A DNA stretch of 64,000 nt from Parietaria judaica (Eukaryota; Streptophyta; Magnoliopsida; Rosales; Urticaceae). The notes under the pieces are model-generated. The model did not search any database, was not told the DNA's origin, and was given only the letters and a program-made list of their open reading frames with translations. Location of the stretch: contig OX940867.1 of assembly GCA_954871525.1 (NCBI GenBank), forward strand, positions 13,741,343 through 13,805,342, written 5' to 3'. Made by a program: the position numbers and the translations under genes. Positions 11,396 to 22,470 of this stretch are shown in pieces (the first letter of the stretch is position 1; the number at the start of each line of letters is the position of its first letter).

Positions 11396-11639
11396 TTTCC
11401 TGATTTTGTGCGATTTGGGTAGCTAGGGTTTCGCCTATGTGAGGCTATAAATATACCTAGCATGTACACTTTGTATAGTGTGTTGAGTCCATTAAAATTT
11501 CGAGTTTATCTTCTTGTATTGCCTTCGATTATTAATCAAGAGAATTTCTTCTCCCAAAAGTTTGTGTCCTTTATTTTTCTGTTCGATTTCTTTTGGTGTT
11601 ATTCGTGTTCTTTGCAGATCCGTGAATTGGGATCCAACA
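11093..11639 (+). repeat. 3' LTR, copia element A
   Basis: Same length and ends as the 5' LTR. It is preceded by the polypurine tract ACGGGGGAGAA (11082-11092) and followed by the TSD ACAGG. Confidence 0.95.
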
Positions 11640-11644
11640 ACAGG

Positions 11645-13544
11645 TACCCGGATCCGGAATCCTGATTCGAATTTAGATTATTACCCAGTTTCCGGGTATT
11701 ATTTGCTCCCCAAGTCTACATTATCAAATCATGTTCGAAAATTTGATTTTTGTTGGGAAATATGTCGAGTTCCATTGAAACTGAGATTTTTTAATTTCTA
11801 TTAGTTTAGAATAATGCATTGTTTAGAAGAAAATGATTAAGTAATACATATATATGATTTGGAAATATCTTCCAAGCAATTTAAAATTTATATATATGAT
11901 CATTAATATTTAAAAGGAAAAAGAAGAAAAAAATAAAATAAATAAACGTTATTAATTTGATGAAATTTCAATTAAGTTTTTCTATCTTATAATTAAATTA
12001 TGCATATGCTCAATATGGGTTTATCATTTTTTTTTTTGTAGTGGAATAGATTGTACGTTTTAAATCTGAGTACATGTATATATGCCTTATGATACTCTTA
12101 ATCATGGAACTTTAAAAATATGCAGTATATGTATAGAACAAGCTATAATATTTTGTACACGTAATTTAACAACTTACTAGCATTTATATATATCATGAAG
12201 TTAATCGAGCAAGTGTATATTGATATATGCACAGATCATATCATATCTTCGTATAGAAAATTATCTATAATGATATATGTACTTAATGATTATATTGTAT
12301 TTTATACAAAAAAAAAAAATGATTATATTGTATTTTCAAAAAGAGAAAAAAAAAAGCAAAAAGAAGATGTTATATACTATCATAGTAAGTTGGTCATTAA
12401 AAGAGTGTTAGATGCTAACTTTAGATATAATTATGTGTTATAAATTTGCATATGCGTGTAGACTGAAGTTAGTATCTTGATTATATTGACTCTTTTATCT
12501 TAGAAGGAAGTGTGTACAGATAGGATGTGAGGATGTGAAATACATTATATAGATTTTTGAAACTTATATTTTCCATGTAATATCAGAATGTTCGTATGGA
12601 TTAGATTGCAATCTTAGATGCGTATGTAAGCTGTATTAAGGAAAAAAGTAACGTAAAAATATCCTTACAACACAACGATAATACAGATTGATTGTATGTC
12701 GTGTGAATTTTGTGTTTGAATAACTAAATTGTTCTAATTTTGAAATTAACCGTTTAAAACGTACGTCGGTTATACGACGTACGTTTCAATGGTCATACTG
12801 TTGAAATTTACCTTTAAATGTATAAATTTGCATATGTAATTTCAACATATTAAAGAAGCATGAGCATTTATTTATACATGATATCTATAATGATATAATA
12901 TATATATATGAATTTTTTATAAAATTGCACTGTACCGAGACGGTTAGTCTCATCGTGTTGCTGTTCTGAGACGGTTAGTCTCTCAAGGGTACATTGTACA
13001 CGAGCCGCCGACTGTATCGAGACGGGTAGTCTCCGAATTGTATGTTTCGCCGCGGGCTGACTTGGTTAGGGTCGCTCCCCCGGTCCCCCGTAGGCTTTAT
13101 AGGCGTAAAAGCGCGCTGGTACGGTGCAGGGCCCAACAATATATTTATATGATATTTTCAAAAGTTATAAAAATGATATTGCATGGCGTTAAACGATATG
13201 CATCATGGCGTGATTTTTATTTTAGATTATTTTGTGTAATGAGAAGTTTTTACGTACTGAGCGCTATCTCATAATTATAGTGGTGTTGTATTTTTGGGAA
13301 GGAGTTAAAGATTTGCGGATGTAGCGGAATCAGCGTTGCGGCATATATGGGTGTAAATGGTGGAAGAATCGATCTTGCGGCTATGCTTTCGCAAATTTTC
13401 TTCACTATCGTAAAATCAAATAGTTCCGAAAAATTATTTTCGAATGGAGCCTAGTCTTGAATTAATTCTATTTTTAAATCGGGACTTCATCGAAATGTAT
13501 TAATGAAGTAACGGATCCAGGATAGTGGGTCGTTACAGTGGGAA
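11645..13544. other. AT-rich unassigned DNA with a small GC-rich island
   Basis: No coding region recognised. 11645-12920 is AT-rich with homopolymer runs. 12931-13135 is a GC-richer island with three copies of GAGACGG(T/G)TAGTCTC (12937, 12968, 13019), each a 5-bp inverted repeat. The target of copia element A reads through from before 6231 to after 11644, so this was joined to the DNA near 6230. From about 13440 to 13544 lies the sequence at which copia element B is truncated. Confidence 0.5.
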
Positions 13545-14004
13545 TGTCAGCTCGTTGCTCTTTGGTGTTGACAAACTCTACGATGATGTTCCGCTTCTCC
13601 ACACACTTGCGAATAAAGTGAAAGCGAGTGTCGATGTGCTTGCTGCGTCCATGAAACATCGGGTTTTTCATCAGTGTGATTGCGGACTTGTTGTCCACGT
13701 AGAGAGTCATTGGCTTTTTCTCGGCTCCAGTTACTTTGCTCAACAAGTTTCTCAACCACAACGCTTGACACGATACTGCGGTCGCTGCTATAAACTCGGC
13801 TTTACAAGATGATAAGGCCACAATTTTCTGCTTCTGTGACTGCCAAGTGATCAGATTCCCGTTGAGATAAAACGCCATCCCTCCGGTACTTTTCCTATCA
13901 TCGACATCACCGACTAGATCACCGTCGGTAAAATTAATTAATTCTTCAGCTCCACTTCCTCTTCCGTACTGGATCCCATAGCTCGTTGTTCCCTTCACGT
14001 AATG
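13545..14004 (-). pseudogene. copia RNase H, 3'-truncated
   Basis: RNase H of copia element B, left of the CACTA insertion. Motifs include TDGDLVGDVDDRKSTGG, SSCKAEFIAA and SKHIDTRFHFIRKC. Similarity to the homologous protein of copia element A stops after KEQRAD. The rest of the frame (13474-13544) reads into unrelated DNA. Confidence 0.85.
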
Positions 14005-14007
14005 AAG

Positions 14008-16474
14008 CACTACTACAAATATGAGATTATACTACGGAGATTCCACTACGCAAGACAAAAAGCGTAGTTGGAAGTCAAGTTTCGACGATGGAAATTATTA
14101 TGCGTAGTCGGATTTAAAAAAAAATAGACTTCCGACTACACAATTTTTTATGTGTCGTCAGAAGCATATATTCGCCGCGGCGAACTAATATTCACCGCGG
14201 CGAGTAGTGTTCCAACTACGGATATATTAGTGTCGTCAGAATGGAAAACGACATTCATTTCCAACGACACTTATTAGTGTCGTTGAAATGACTCGCCGCG
14301 GCAAACTTAAACTAGCCGCGGCGATTTTTCCCATATTATTGAAAAAAGTACATATTTTTTTGGATTTGTAAAATATTGAAAAATTAGAAATTTATCTTTC
14401 AACTACACTTAAAAGTGTCGTTGGATCACAGTTAGCCGCGGCTAATATATATTAGTCGCGGCGGATAAGTGATCCAACTACACTTTTAAGTGTAGTTGAA
14501 AGTTTCGCCGCGGCTACTCCTAAATAGGCCGCGGCGTATTTTCACATTTTTTGATTTAGTTTAATTTTGTAATATTGTATATAATTAGCAAACAGCAAGT
14601 TTGACATAATTATATTTGTAAGTTGACGTTTTTCCCGAATTGTGACTTTATTGCGGCAAAAGTACATATTTCTTTTGAAAATGGTTAAATTGAGTTTTTT
14701 GTTCGATTTTTTTATGTAATTTCATTTTATAACACTTTGAATGATTTTAGAACTGTTATTTTAACATTATTTGTTTTTAAATTTAAGTTTTTCCAATTAT
14801 TGCGACGAAATTACATTTATTAATATATGTTATCAACGATCGATTACTAAATTTTGATTGAGAATATATATTTTTGTACTCTTGAATTAATTTTTGTTTA
14901 AATAAAAATTGTTGTTTAGGATTTTAATAAATTGGTTAAACCCTAACCATAAGCCCTAACCCTAAACCATATACTCTAACTCCTAAACCCTGTGTTGGCA
15001 AAATTTTACTTGGGAAATCAATGCATTAATAGTGTTCATCGTACGCGCACCCAAAAAAGAACAAAGATAGAGATGTTCTTAATCGAAAACTTTAGAATAT
15101 GTAATTGAATGAAGTAATAATTTTTGTAATAAAAACTTATATTGATCAATTCTAGTTTTCAACGACTTCATGAGTTTTTTTTTTAATTTAAACATTTTTT
15201 ACTATTTGTTTATAAATTATATAATATAATTTAAGTATAATAATATAAACCAAGAGTAGTAGAAGAGATTATTTATTTTTTGAAGTGTAAAATATTGAAA
15301 AATTAGAAATTTATCTTTCAATGACACTTTTAAGTGTAGTTGAAAGTTTTGCCGCGGCAAACTAAAGCTCGCCGCAGCGAGTGTCGGGTTTTTACACGAC
15401 ACATCTCAATCTTGTGTGGTTGAAACCCCAAATTTTCGAATTTTTTTTCACTTTTTTTCGTTTCCCTCCCTTTTTCTCTCTTATTTCAGGCTTTCCCTCT
15501 CTCTTTTTTCTTCACTTCTCACTTCGGTCTCTTCTCTCTTTCTCTCACTCTCCCTTCTCTCCTTCTCTCTTTTTATCCTCAACCTTGCCCTAGACGTCGC
15601 CGTCGCCGTTGCCTTCGTCGTTGCCGTCGCCATGGAGGAGAACGTCGGCCACCAACAAGTCTACTCCCTAGCCGAGTTTCTACCTTGAGCAAGGTTAGAA
15701 TCCGAGCCCTAAATTAATATTATATTTTTAATGCATTTTTGTGTTAAAATAGTATTGTTTATAGTTTATGTGATGTTATTTTGATGATTTAGTGAATATC
15801 TTTTAGCGTGTTAATGAATTTGTTGATGCTTTTTAGTTTTTGTTGATTTGTGTTTTGGTATGTTGGTGGGTTTATATTTTTCGAAATATGTTGATAAATT
15901 TTGTGGGTTTATGAACTTTCTTTGATGTTTTTTTTGTAGGCTCGGGGAAAAGTTCATGTTACACAATACAACCGGCTTGAATTTTCAATGTTCATGTTCA
16001 TGATGAAGAATAAAATATTATGTATATGGACGGTTTTACATTCTTAGATATAGGGACGACGGTACTATTTGTAAGTATGAATGATACTTTTTGTAGGTAC
16101 GGAATATTATTTGTAATAAATCGATTAATTTTGGAATTTATTATATAAAATATATATTATTTATTATTTACAGGTGATACCAAAGCATCCGGGCGATTTT
16201 AATCGCCCGTTTTTTTAAATTTTATATCGGCATATTCGACGACACTTTTAAGTGTAGTTGGAAGTAATGTTCGCCGCGGAAAATAAATTTGTGCCGCGGC
16301 GAATATTGTTTTCGACTACACTTTTTAAGTGTAGTCCATGGACACTTCCGACGACACTTAAATAAGTGTAGTCGGATATCATACGACGGAGGATCCGACG
16401 ACACATTAAAAGTGTAGTTGGAACACTCCGACTACACTTTTTAAGTGTAGTCCAATCCCCATTTTGTAGTAGTG
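14008..16474 (+). mobile_element. non-autonomous CACTA (En/Spm-type) transposon
   Basis: The 2467-bp element starts CACTACTACAAAT and ends TTTTGTAGTAGTG, giving 12-13 bp terminal inverted repeats. It is flanked by the 3-bp duplication AAG (14005-14007, 16475-16477), as CACTA elements make. It interrupts the RNase H region of copia element B. Near both ends are many GCCGCGGC-type motifs (about a dozen: 14170-14540, 15350-15375, 16270-16305) and ACTTTTAAGTGTAGT motifs, which look like subterminal transposase-binding repeats. There is no transposase. A pyrimidine-rich tract (15440-15600), a short ORF starting at 15632 (MEENVGHQQVYSLAEFLP) followed by AAG|GTTAG, and a later TTTTTTGTAG look like a leftover 5' exon, intron and acceptor. 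Confidence 0.93.
14366..14412 (+). repeat. internal direct repeat in the CACTA element
   Basis: A stretch of about 45 bp around AATATTGAAAAATTAGAAAT recurs at about 15288-15333. Both copies lead into an ACTTTTAAGTGTAGTTG-type motif and a GCCGCGGC motif, so a subterminal module is duplicated inside the element. Confidence 0.7.
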
Positions 16475-16477
16475 AAG

Positions 16478-19400
16478 GATGTGCTTCACAGCCTGCTGAT
16501 GTAAACTAGTAGGCTTCTCCATGTGATGACTAACCATGTCAATTGCATATAAGATCTCAGATCAGGTGTGGGTTAGGTACCTGAGGCACTCAATGATACG
16601 TCTGTGCTCTGTGGGATCCACTGGGGTTCCTTCTGCATTTTTCCTGAGCTTTAACTTCGGTTCCATCGGATATTTGCTCGAGTTGCAATCTGCCATCTTG
16701 AACTGCTTCAGAATTTTCTTTGCGTAACCCGACTGCTTTAGCATGACACATTCCTTCTTTTGATCGACCTCGATGCCGAGGTAGTGTGAGAGTAGTCCGA
16801 GATTGCTCATCTCGAACTCCTTCATCATCTGCTTCTTGAATCTATCTATGCCTTCTACATTGGATCCAGTCACGATCAGGTCGTCGACGTACACACCGAC
16901 GATGAGGGCCCCCTCTCCTGAGCTCCTCGTGTAGACTGCTTGCTCTTGGGAGCACTTCTTGAAACCAAGACTCTTCATACTCCTGTCGAGTCGAGTGTTC
17001 CATTCACGTGGTGCTTGCCGCAACCCATAAAGAGCTTTTGACAACTTGTACACCTTATGCTCTGCGGTTTTATCTACGAAGCCTTTCGGCTGAGCAATGT
17101 AGATTTCTTATTCCAATTCACCATTCAGGAACGCTGATTTGACGTCTAGGTGATGGATATTACAACCTCAGTGAGCTGCAAGGGGTAGGATCAGTCTGAC
17201 TGTGTCGAGTCTGGCCAGTGGAGCAAAGACCTCTTCAAAGTCTACTCCCTGCTTCTTCATGTATCCCTTTGCAACCAGTCTAGCCTAGTGCTTGAGGACC
17301 TTGCCTTCTGAGTCCTTCTTGAGTCTGTAGACCCATTTCAGACCAATAGGCTTGTGACCTTTTGGAAGGTCGAATAGTTCCCACGTTTGATTCTTCTCAG
17401 TGGACTCTAGCTCTCTCTTTATCGCTTTGGGTCATTCCTTCCCGGTAGCTGCGTCGCGATAATTGGTCAGTTCCTCTGCACTAACCAGCAGGAGCTCCTC
17501 TGGGCTCAAATCAAGCTGTCGGGCTTCTTCGTAGACGTCGGACAGGGTACAGAACCCTCTTGATCCGTCCTTAATCGACGAGTCTCCCGAGCTAGTTCCT
17601 CCCAAACTAGCTCTCTCTGCGATTAGGTTGATCATCCCTGATCCTGGGTTGGGCGAGCCTGGTGGTGTGCTGGTTCTAGTCGTGCTGATTCCTCGAGAAC
17701 TGGTTTCCATCAAGCTTGGTGTTGCTGGTCCCTGGTTGGGACTCTCTCCCTCTTCCGGCTCGCCGCCTCTTCGAGTACGAACTCCACCAAGTTCTGTTTG
17801 GGCTCTCCCTTCTCGTCGCGCCAGTTCCACTTCATATCTTCTTTGAACACGACGTCTTTGCTCACATGTACTTTCTTGCGTTGCGGGTCGTAATACCTGT
17901 GTGCCTTGCTCCCTTCCTTGGTGCCAAGGTACACCATCGGTTGACTCTCATCATCGACCTTCTTGAGGTGTGGTCCCACAGTCTTCACATATGAGGTGCA
18001 CCCAAACACCTTCAAATGATCCAGATGAGGTTTATTTCCTTTCCACGCTTGGTAAGTGGTGCGCTCGCCTAGTGCCTTCGTTGGTAGACGGTTCAGCAAG
18101 CAGACCGCGTGTCATACTGCTTCTCCCTAGAACCTCGCAGGGACTAGCATTCTGTTCAGCAAACTTCTTGCAATGTCCATCACAGTCTGATTTCTTCTCT
18201 CAACCACACGATTTTGCTGGGGTATGTACGGTGCAGTGAGGAGGCATTCGACTCCCTCTTCATCGCAGAACTCTCCAAACTGTTGGGACGTGAACTCTCC
18301 ACCTCGGTCGGTTCGCAAGGTTTTCAACCTGTGTCCTGACCGGTTCTCCACGAGCCTCTTGAACTTCTTAAAGACTCCACTATTCACTTTGAGTGTGTAT
18401 ACCCACATCCAATGGCTGTAATAATCAACAAGCAAAAAAAAAATTACTTGTTGCTGGTTAGGGTGGCCGGGGTAATTGGACCACACAGGTCTTCGTGCAC
18501 AAGTTGGAGGGGTCGCTCTGCTCGAAACTTGGCCTTAATCTGAAATGGCACTCTCGCCTGTTTCGCGACCATGCAACATTCACGCAGCTGATTGAGGTGT
18601 TCAATCTTCGGTACCCCAAATGCCATCTTCTTCTCTCCCATCATCTTAAGCGCGTAGAAATTTACATGCCCATGTCGTGCGTGCCACAACCAAGCCGGGT
18701 CTGTTTGGGACGCCATTAAACAGACGGGCTGGCCCGTCTCCAGGAGTATCTTGTACAACCTGTCCAGCGTTCTCTTCACCTTCATCCACAGGGTGCTACT
18801 CTGGTTCCAGATCTTCAAGTATGAGCCGGCCATCATCACTTTCTTTTCGACCTTTGTCATCTGACAGAGACTGATGATGTTACTTTTCAGATTCGGGATG
18901 TAGTACCCTTGGGTCAATAGCGTCGGTCCCCGTTTTTGCACTGGAACAGGATGAACCCTCTGCCTCTGATTTCGACGATTGATTTATCGCCGAACTTCAT
19001 GTTCCATGTGATCTTCTCATCGAGCTCTTCAAATTTAGCTTGATCTCCCGTCGTGTGGTTGCTCGCACCATTGTCTAAATACCAGACGTCGGTATAGACA
19101 TTCTTCTCTCCGTCTACGAGGAGATTGCAATAACGTTATCCTCGATAAGCATGACCGTCTCAGTGGCCATCTTCTCCGGGCTGGGCCTATTCTCGGCCAT
19201 CATTAGCTCGGGCTCCGGGCTCGGCTTCACATCGACTGGCTCCTCCAAGTCAGTCTTCTCTCTGACCGGTTCTCGCCCGGGCTCACCGTCGCTCTCGCCT
19301 TCGATGCTCGTCTCCTCGTCTCTCTGGACTTCAGCGTTCTTCTCATCCTGGGCGAACATCAGCATGGGCTCGTCTTCGTGGTATCTTGTCAGATTTGCTT

Positions 19401-20301
19401 CCTCGCCGTGCTTCTTGCTGCGGGACTCTGATTCGTAGTGCCGGAGCTTAAGACAATTGTAGCACTTCACCGTGCTTTTGTCTCTCCGGGTCATGGTGCT
19501 ATCTTGACGGGGTAAGCTACTGCCATCACCTCGCATGTCACGACCTCGCCCTCGTCCTCGGCCTCTACCATGTGCTCGGCTATCTCCACCGTACCCGCTA
19601 TAACTCGATGAGCTTAAAGAAGACTCAGCTCCATGATTCTTCTTTTGCTTAGCCACCCATTCTTCATGCGTTAGCAGGATGTGCTTTTCATCTTCGTTCT
19701 TCAACTTGACGCTTCCCATTTGCTTAGCCATCGCTTCTTGGCTTGATAGCAAGTTCTCAAACTCTACAAGAGATGGTTGAACGGGCCATCCTTGTACAAC
19801 AATCACGAAGCTTTGATACTCCGGTCTCAACCCATGAATTATGATCCTCTTCATACAAGCCTCTCCGATGACGGACTTCGGATCTAGTTCGCCGATCTCA
19901 CGACATATCGACTTGATTTTGTTGAAATACTGAGCAATTGTCATGTCGCGTTATGAGATTGATAGTAGCTCATTCTCCAAGAGCTGTAGCCTCTCATCAT
20001 TCTTCTTTGAGAAAAGCATCATTAACGTCTCCCATGGTTCTTTGGGCGTCTTGTCGTCCCGAATGTGCTCCAACATCTCTTCTTCGACGGTGGTCTTCAG
20101 GGCAAACATCGCTTTGCCTGCTTTGATTCTCCATTTGGGCAAGATGTTGTTAGCATCTTCCTCTGGTGGCGTAGTTTCGCTTCCGCCAACGATCTCCCAA
20201 AGGTCGTGTCCTTGAAAATAGGACATCATGCATGTTGCCCACGTGTTGTAGCTGTTGTTGTTGAGCTTTTCAATTCCTCCAACGACTTGGAGATCACCCA
20301 T
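16478..20301 (-). pseudogene. copia gag-pol, multiply frameshifted
   Basis: Gag starts at the ATG at 20301 (MGDLQVVGGIEKLN). A TAA interrupts it at about 19945-19950. The knuckle reads CYNCLKLRHYESES, so the last zinc-binding Cys is Ser. Protease remains lie near 19060. The integrase N-terminus (LWHARHGHVN) is at 18941-18444, the core ([22 protein letters not shown]) at 18486-18127, and further integrase at 18099-17710. RT includes [11 protein letters not shown] at 17053-16562. These lie in at least three frames, so several indels and stops have accumulated. By motif it resembles copia element A, especially in RT and RNase H, and is much older. Confidence 0.88.
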
Positions 20302-20392
20302 CGTGTTGGCAATACCTCGACACAAAGAAAAATCACACAGTACTGGACCTACTAAGAATTTCAAGAAACCTGACAACAACACTCACAACCTC

Positions 20393-20404
20393 GCTCTGAT
20401 ACCA
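20393..20404 (-). other. primer binding site of copia element B
   Basis: Plus-strand GCTCTGATACCA is the complement of TGGTATCAGAGC (initiator Met tRNA type). It lies between gag and the LTR on the right. Confidence 0.9.
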
Positions 20405-20406
20405 AA

Positions 20407-20709
20407 TGCAGGTTACAATGAATTGGATCTTTGCCACAAACCACAATACAAAACGACCATAGCCTTATAACAAGCCACACACTCTTATATGTATAGAGTA
20501 TATATGAATATGACTTAGTGGAAGCATATAACGAAGAAAGAAAGCAATGATTTATTGGGAGGTGTTCTTTCTATTTTTGCGAGTGCATATTACAAACTGA
20601 AGTTGGGTCAATATAGCTAGACGAAATAGTGTAAAATTACTAAACTAACCTAAGATACTTGCTAGGCAAGTAAACGTGCTAGATAAGTCAAGACTTAATT
20701 ATCATGACA
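20407..20709 (-). repeat. 5' LTR of copia element B (tentative ends)
   Basis: On the minus strand it would run from TGTCATGATAATT to AACCTGCA, with TG...CA ends and two bases before the primer site. LINE sequence starts immediately at 20710. There is no second LTR for confirmation. Confidence 0.6.
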
Positions 20710-21599
20710 CTCAATACCGATATTAGATGCAATGACATGGATAAAAGAACATGTTTGATCAATAAAAGCTTACCACCTTCAGACAACAATCGACTCTTCC
20801 AACCTTGAATTATATGGCTGACTTTTTCGATTAAAGGATCAAAATATTTAATTTTTAATTTATCATCAACAATCGGAACACCTAGAAGAGAAAAGAAAGT
20901 CCCATTCAGCAAGCTCCAATTCAACGAGGATTTCACATTTCCTTCCTAGTATATGTATTCTTGAAAGAAGAAAAAAAAGATTGCTGATTTTTCTTTACTA
21001 ACTTTTGGACCCGACCAACATTCACATTTCTCGAGAATCATTATAAAATGTCGAGCAGACATTTTGTTTGCATTCGAAAAATCATCACATCATTGGCATG
21101 GAGAAGGTGTGAAACAATGGGAGCACCACTCTGATGTGAACAAGACAGTATTTTCTTCTCCAAAATATCATTGTTTATCATCCTTGAAAGAACTTCCTCC
21201 ATAATAGTGAAGATGTATGGGACAAAGGATCCACTTGCCTTAAACCTCGATTTGATTTATAGAAACCTTTATACGTTTCATTTATCATTACTCAAAACCA
21301 TGCCGGGTAGAAATACAATTCTGAATCAATGTACAAAAGAAATCCGGGAATTCGAAAGCATGAAGAATTCGATCTATGAACCTCCAATCGACTCGATCCC
21401 AGGCTTTGCTCATGTCAATTTTTTCATAATCACATTACTTCTTCTTTGACTTTCGATGTAATAACTTGATCATCTCTAGTGTCAAGGTATAACTTTTTCA
21501 AAATGCTTCTAGTCTTTAAAAATGCACCTTGCTCGGGAAAATGGTATTATTCATGACCAGAAATAACAATAAGCTTTGAGAAGACTTTGTATATCATAT
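20710..21599 (-). pseudogene. L1-type LINE reverse transcriptase, copy I, left part
   Basis: Minus-strand coding remains of a non-LTR retrotransposon. 20936-20710 encodes LGVPIVDDKLKIKYFDPL followed by GWKSRLLSEGGKLLLIKHVL, typical of the region behind the LINE RT palm. About 21000-21120 encodes the catalytic region with HANDVMIF where active elements have YADD or FADD. Stops and indels occur. Copia element B abuts on the left; the gag-only element at 21600 interrupts on the right. It parallels LINE copy II at 57990-63240. Confidence 0.8.
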
Positions 21600-22386
21600 T
21601 GATGGATACACATATTTTGTTATTGGCATGTTGTGGAACCAATTACTTTTTGTCTCTTATGGCAAAAGTTCTTATTCTTGGGTTTTGACCTTGGACTCCA
21701 CTCTACTATTCTTGACTCAATATTTGGAGTAGTCTCACCTTGTCCTTTTACCTGATTTGGTAAAGCCTAGCAAAAAGGTTATCTTGTCCTTACTTGCTCA
21801 TGTGAAGGCTAGAGAAAAGGTTGCCCATTTTACCCTCAAGAATTATATCGTTGGTGTTTTGGAAAGGGAAGAGAATGGTTTGGTGTGCAAAGGAGGACTC
21901 TTTTACCCTCTGTTGTTGACCGTTGTAGTACTGAAAGGAAAGAGAAGGCTTTCTCTTTTATATGCTCTTGGTCTCTTATGGAACTCATCTCCACACACTC
22001 TAGATTGAAGAAAACACTTTGAAAAATCCTTGGGAGAAGGTGGACGTCGTTCAAGCACTTGAAGGCTGAAGGGAGTTCGGTCAAGGCGTTCTTGCAAAGG
22101 GATCTTGCAGCGTTAATCAATCGGAAGCCGGAGAAGAGCTGCGTTGTTCAGCACGTTACAAGATTAAGGGGGAGCCTTTTTTATGTTTATTTAATATTGA
22201 ATATTCATATTGTAACAATCTTCTGTAATGCTTTGGTTGATTAATCTGAGCCAGTGCTCCCCAGAGTAGACTATCCAACAAGGGATTTTGCGAATTGGGT
22301 TACCAAAAATTCCCGTGTTCTGTTTATGTTTCGTTTCATGTTCTAACATCACGTATAACATAAACTGTGAGACATCTGAATTTTCA
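21600..22386 (+). repeat. 5' LTR, gag-only element copy 1
   Basis: Begins TGATGGATACACAT and ends CTGAATTTTCA. The partner LTR at 25431 has the same length. Confidence 0.94.
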
Positions 22387-22388
22387 AT

Positions 22389-22400
22389 TGGTATCAGAGC
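22389..22400 (+). other. primer binding site, initiator Met tRNA
   Basis: TGGTATCAGAGC, two bases behind the 5' LTR. Confidence 0.94.
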
Positions 22401-22470
22401 TTGGTTCACTGACATTATATCTTTGGTGTCAAAGACAGTGATTTCGATCTAGTCATCTCACAGACACATC

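Larger units (their letters stand above)
6231..11639 (+). mobile_element. complete Ty1/copia element A, young
   Basis: The element is 5409 bp with two 547-bp LTRs that differ at about 4 positions by eye (0.7%), so insertion is recent. The TSD is ACAGG (6226-6230 and 11640-11644). The primer site is complementary to initiator Met tRNA. One gag-pol reading frame fills the interior in copia order (gag, protease, integrase, RT, RNase H) and is broken by one in-frame TAG at 10181. A solo LTR of the same family lies at 55691-56190. Confidence 0.96.
13545..20709 (-). mobile_element. decayed Ty1/copia element B, 3'-truncated, split by a CACTA element
   Basis: Gag, protease, integrase, RT and RNase H signals run in order from right to left. 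A 5' LTR candidate (20407-20709) and primer site (20393-20404) are at the right. The left side stops inside RNase H at about 13545 and no 3' LTR is found, so the element is truncated. It is related to copia element A but diverged. The right edge sits inside LINE sequence: the LINE copy at 59600 continues where this element interrupts the copy at 20710. Confidence 0.85.

Noticed and set aside
12931..13138. TGTACC...CCAACA as a 200-bp LTR
   Set aside because: No target duplication, primer site or second copy in the window.
15416..15688. 90-codon frame rich in Phe, Ser and Leu in the CACTA element
   Set aside because: Product of the pyrimidine-rich tract; low complexity, no domain.
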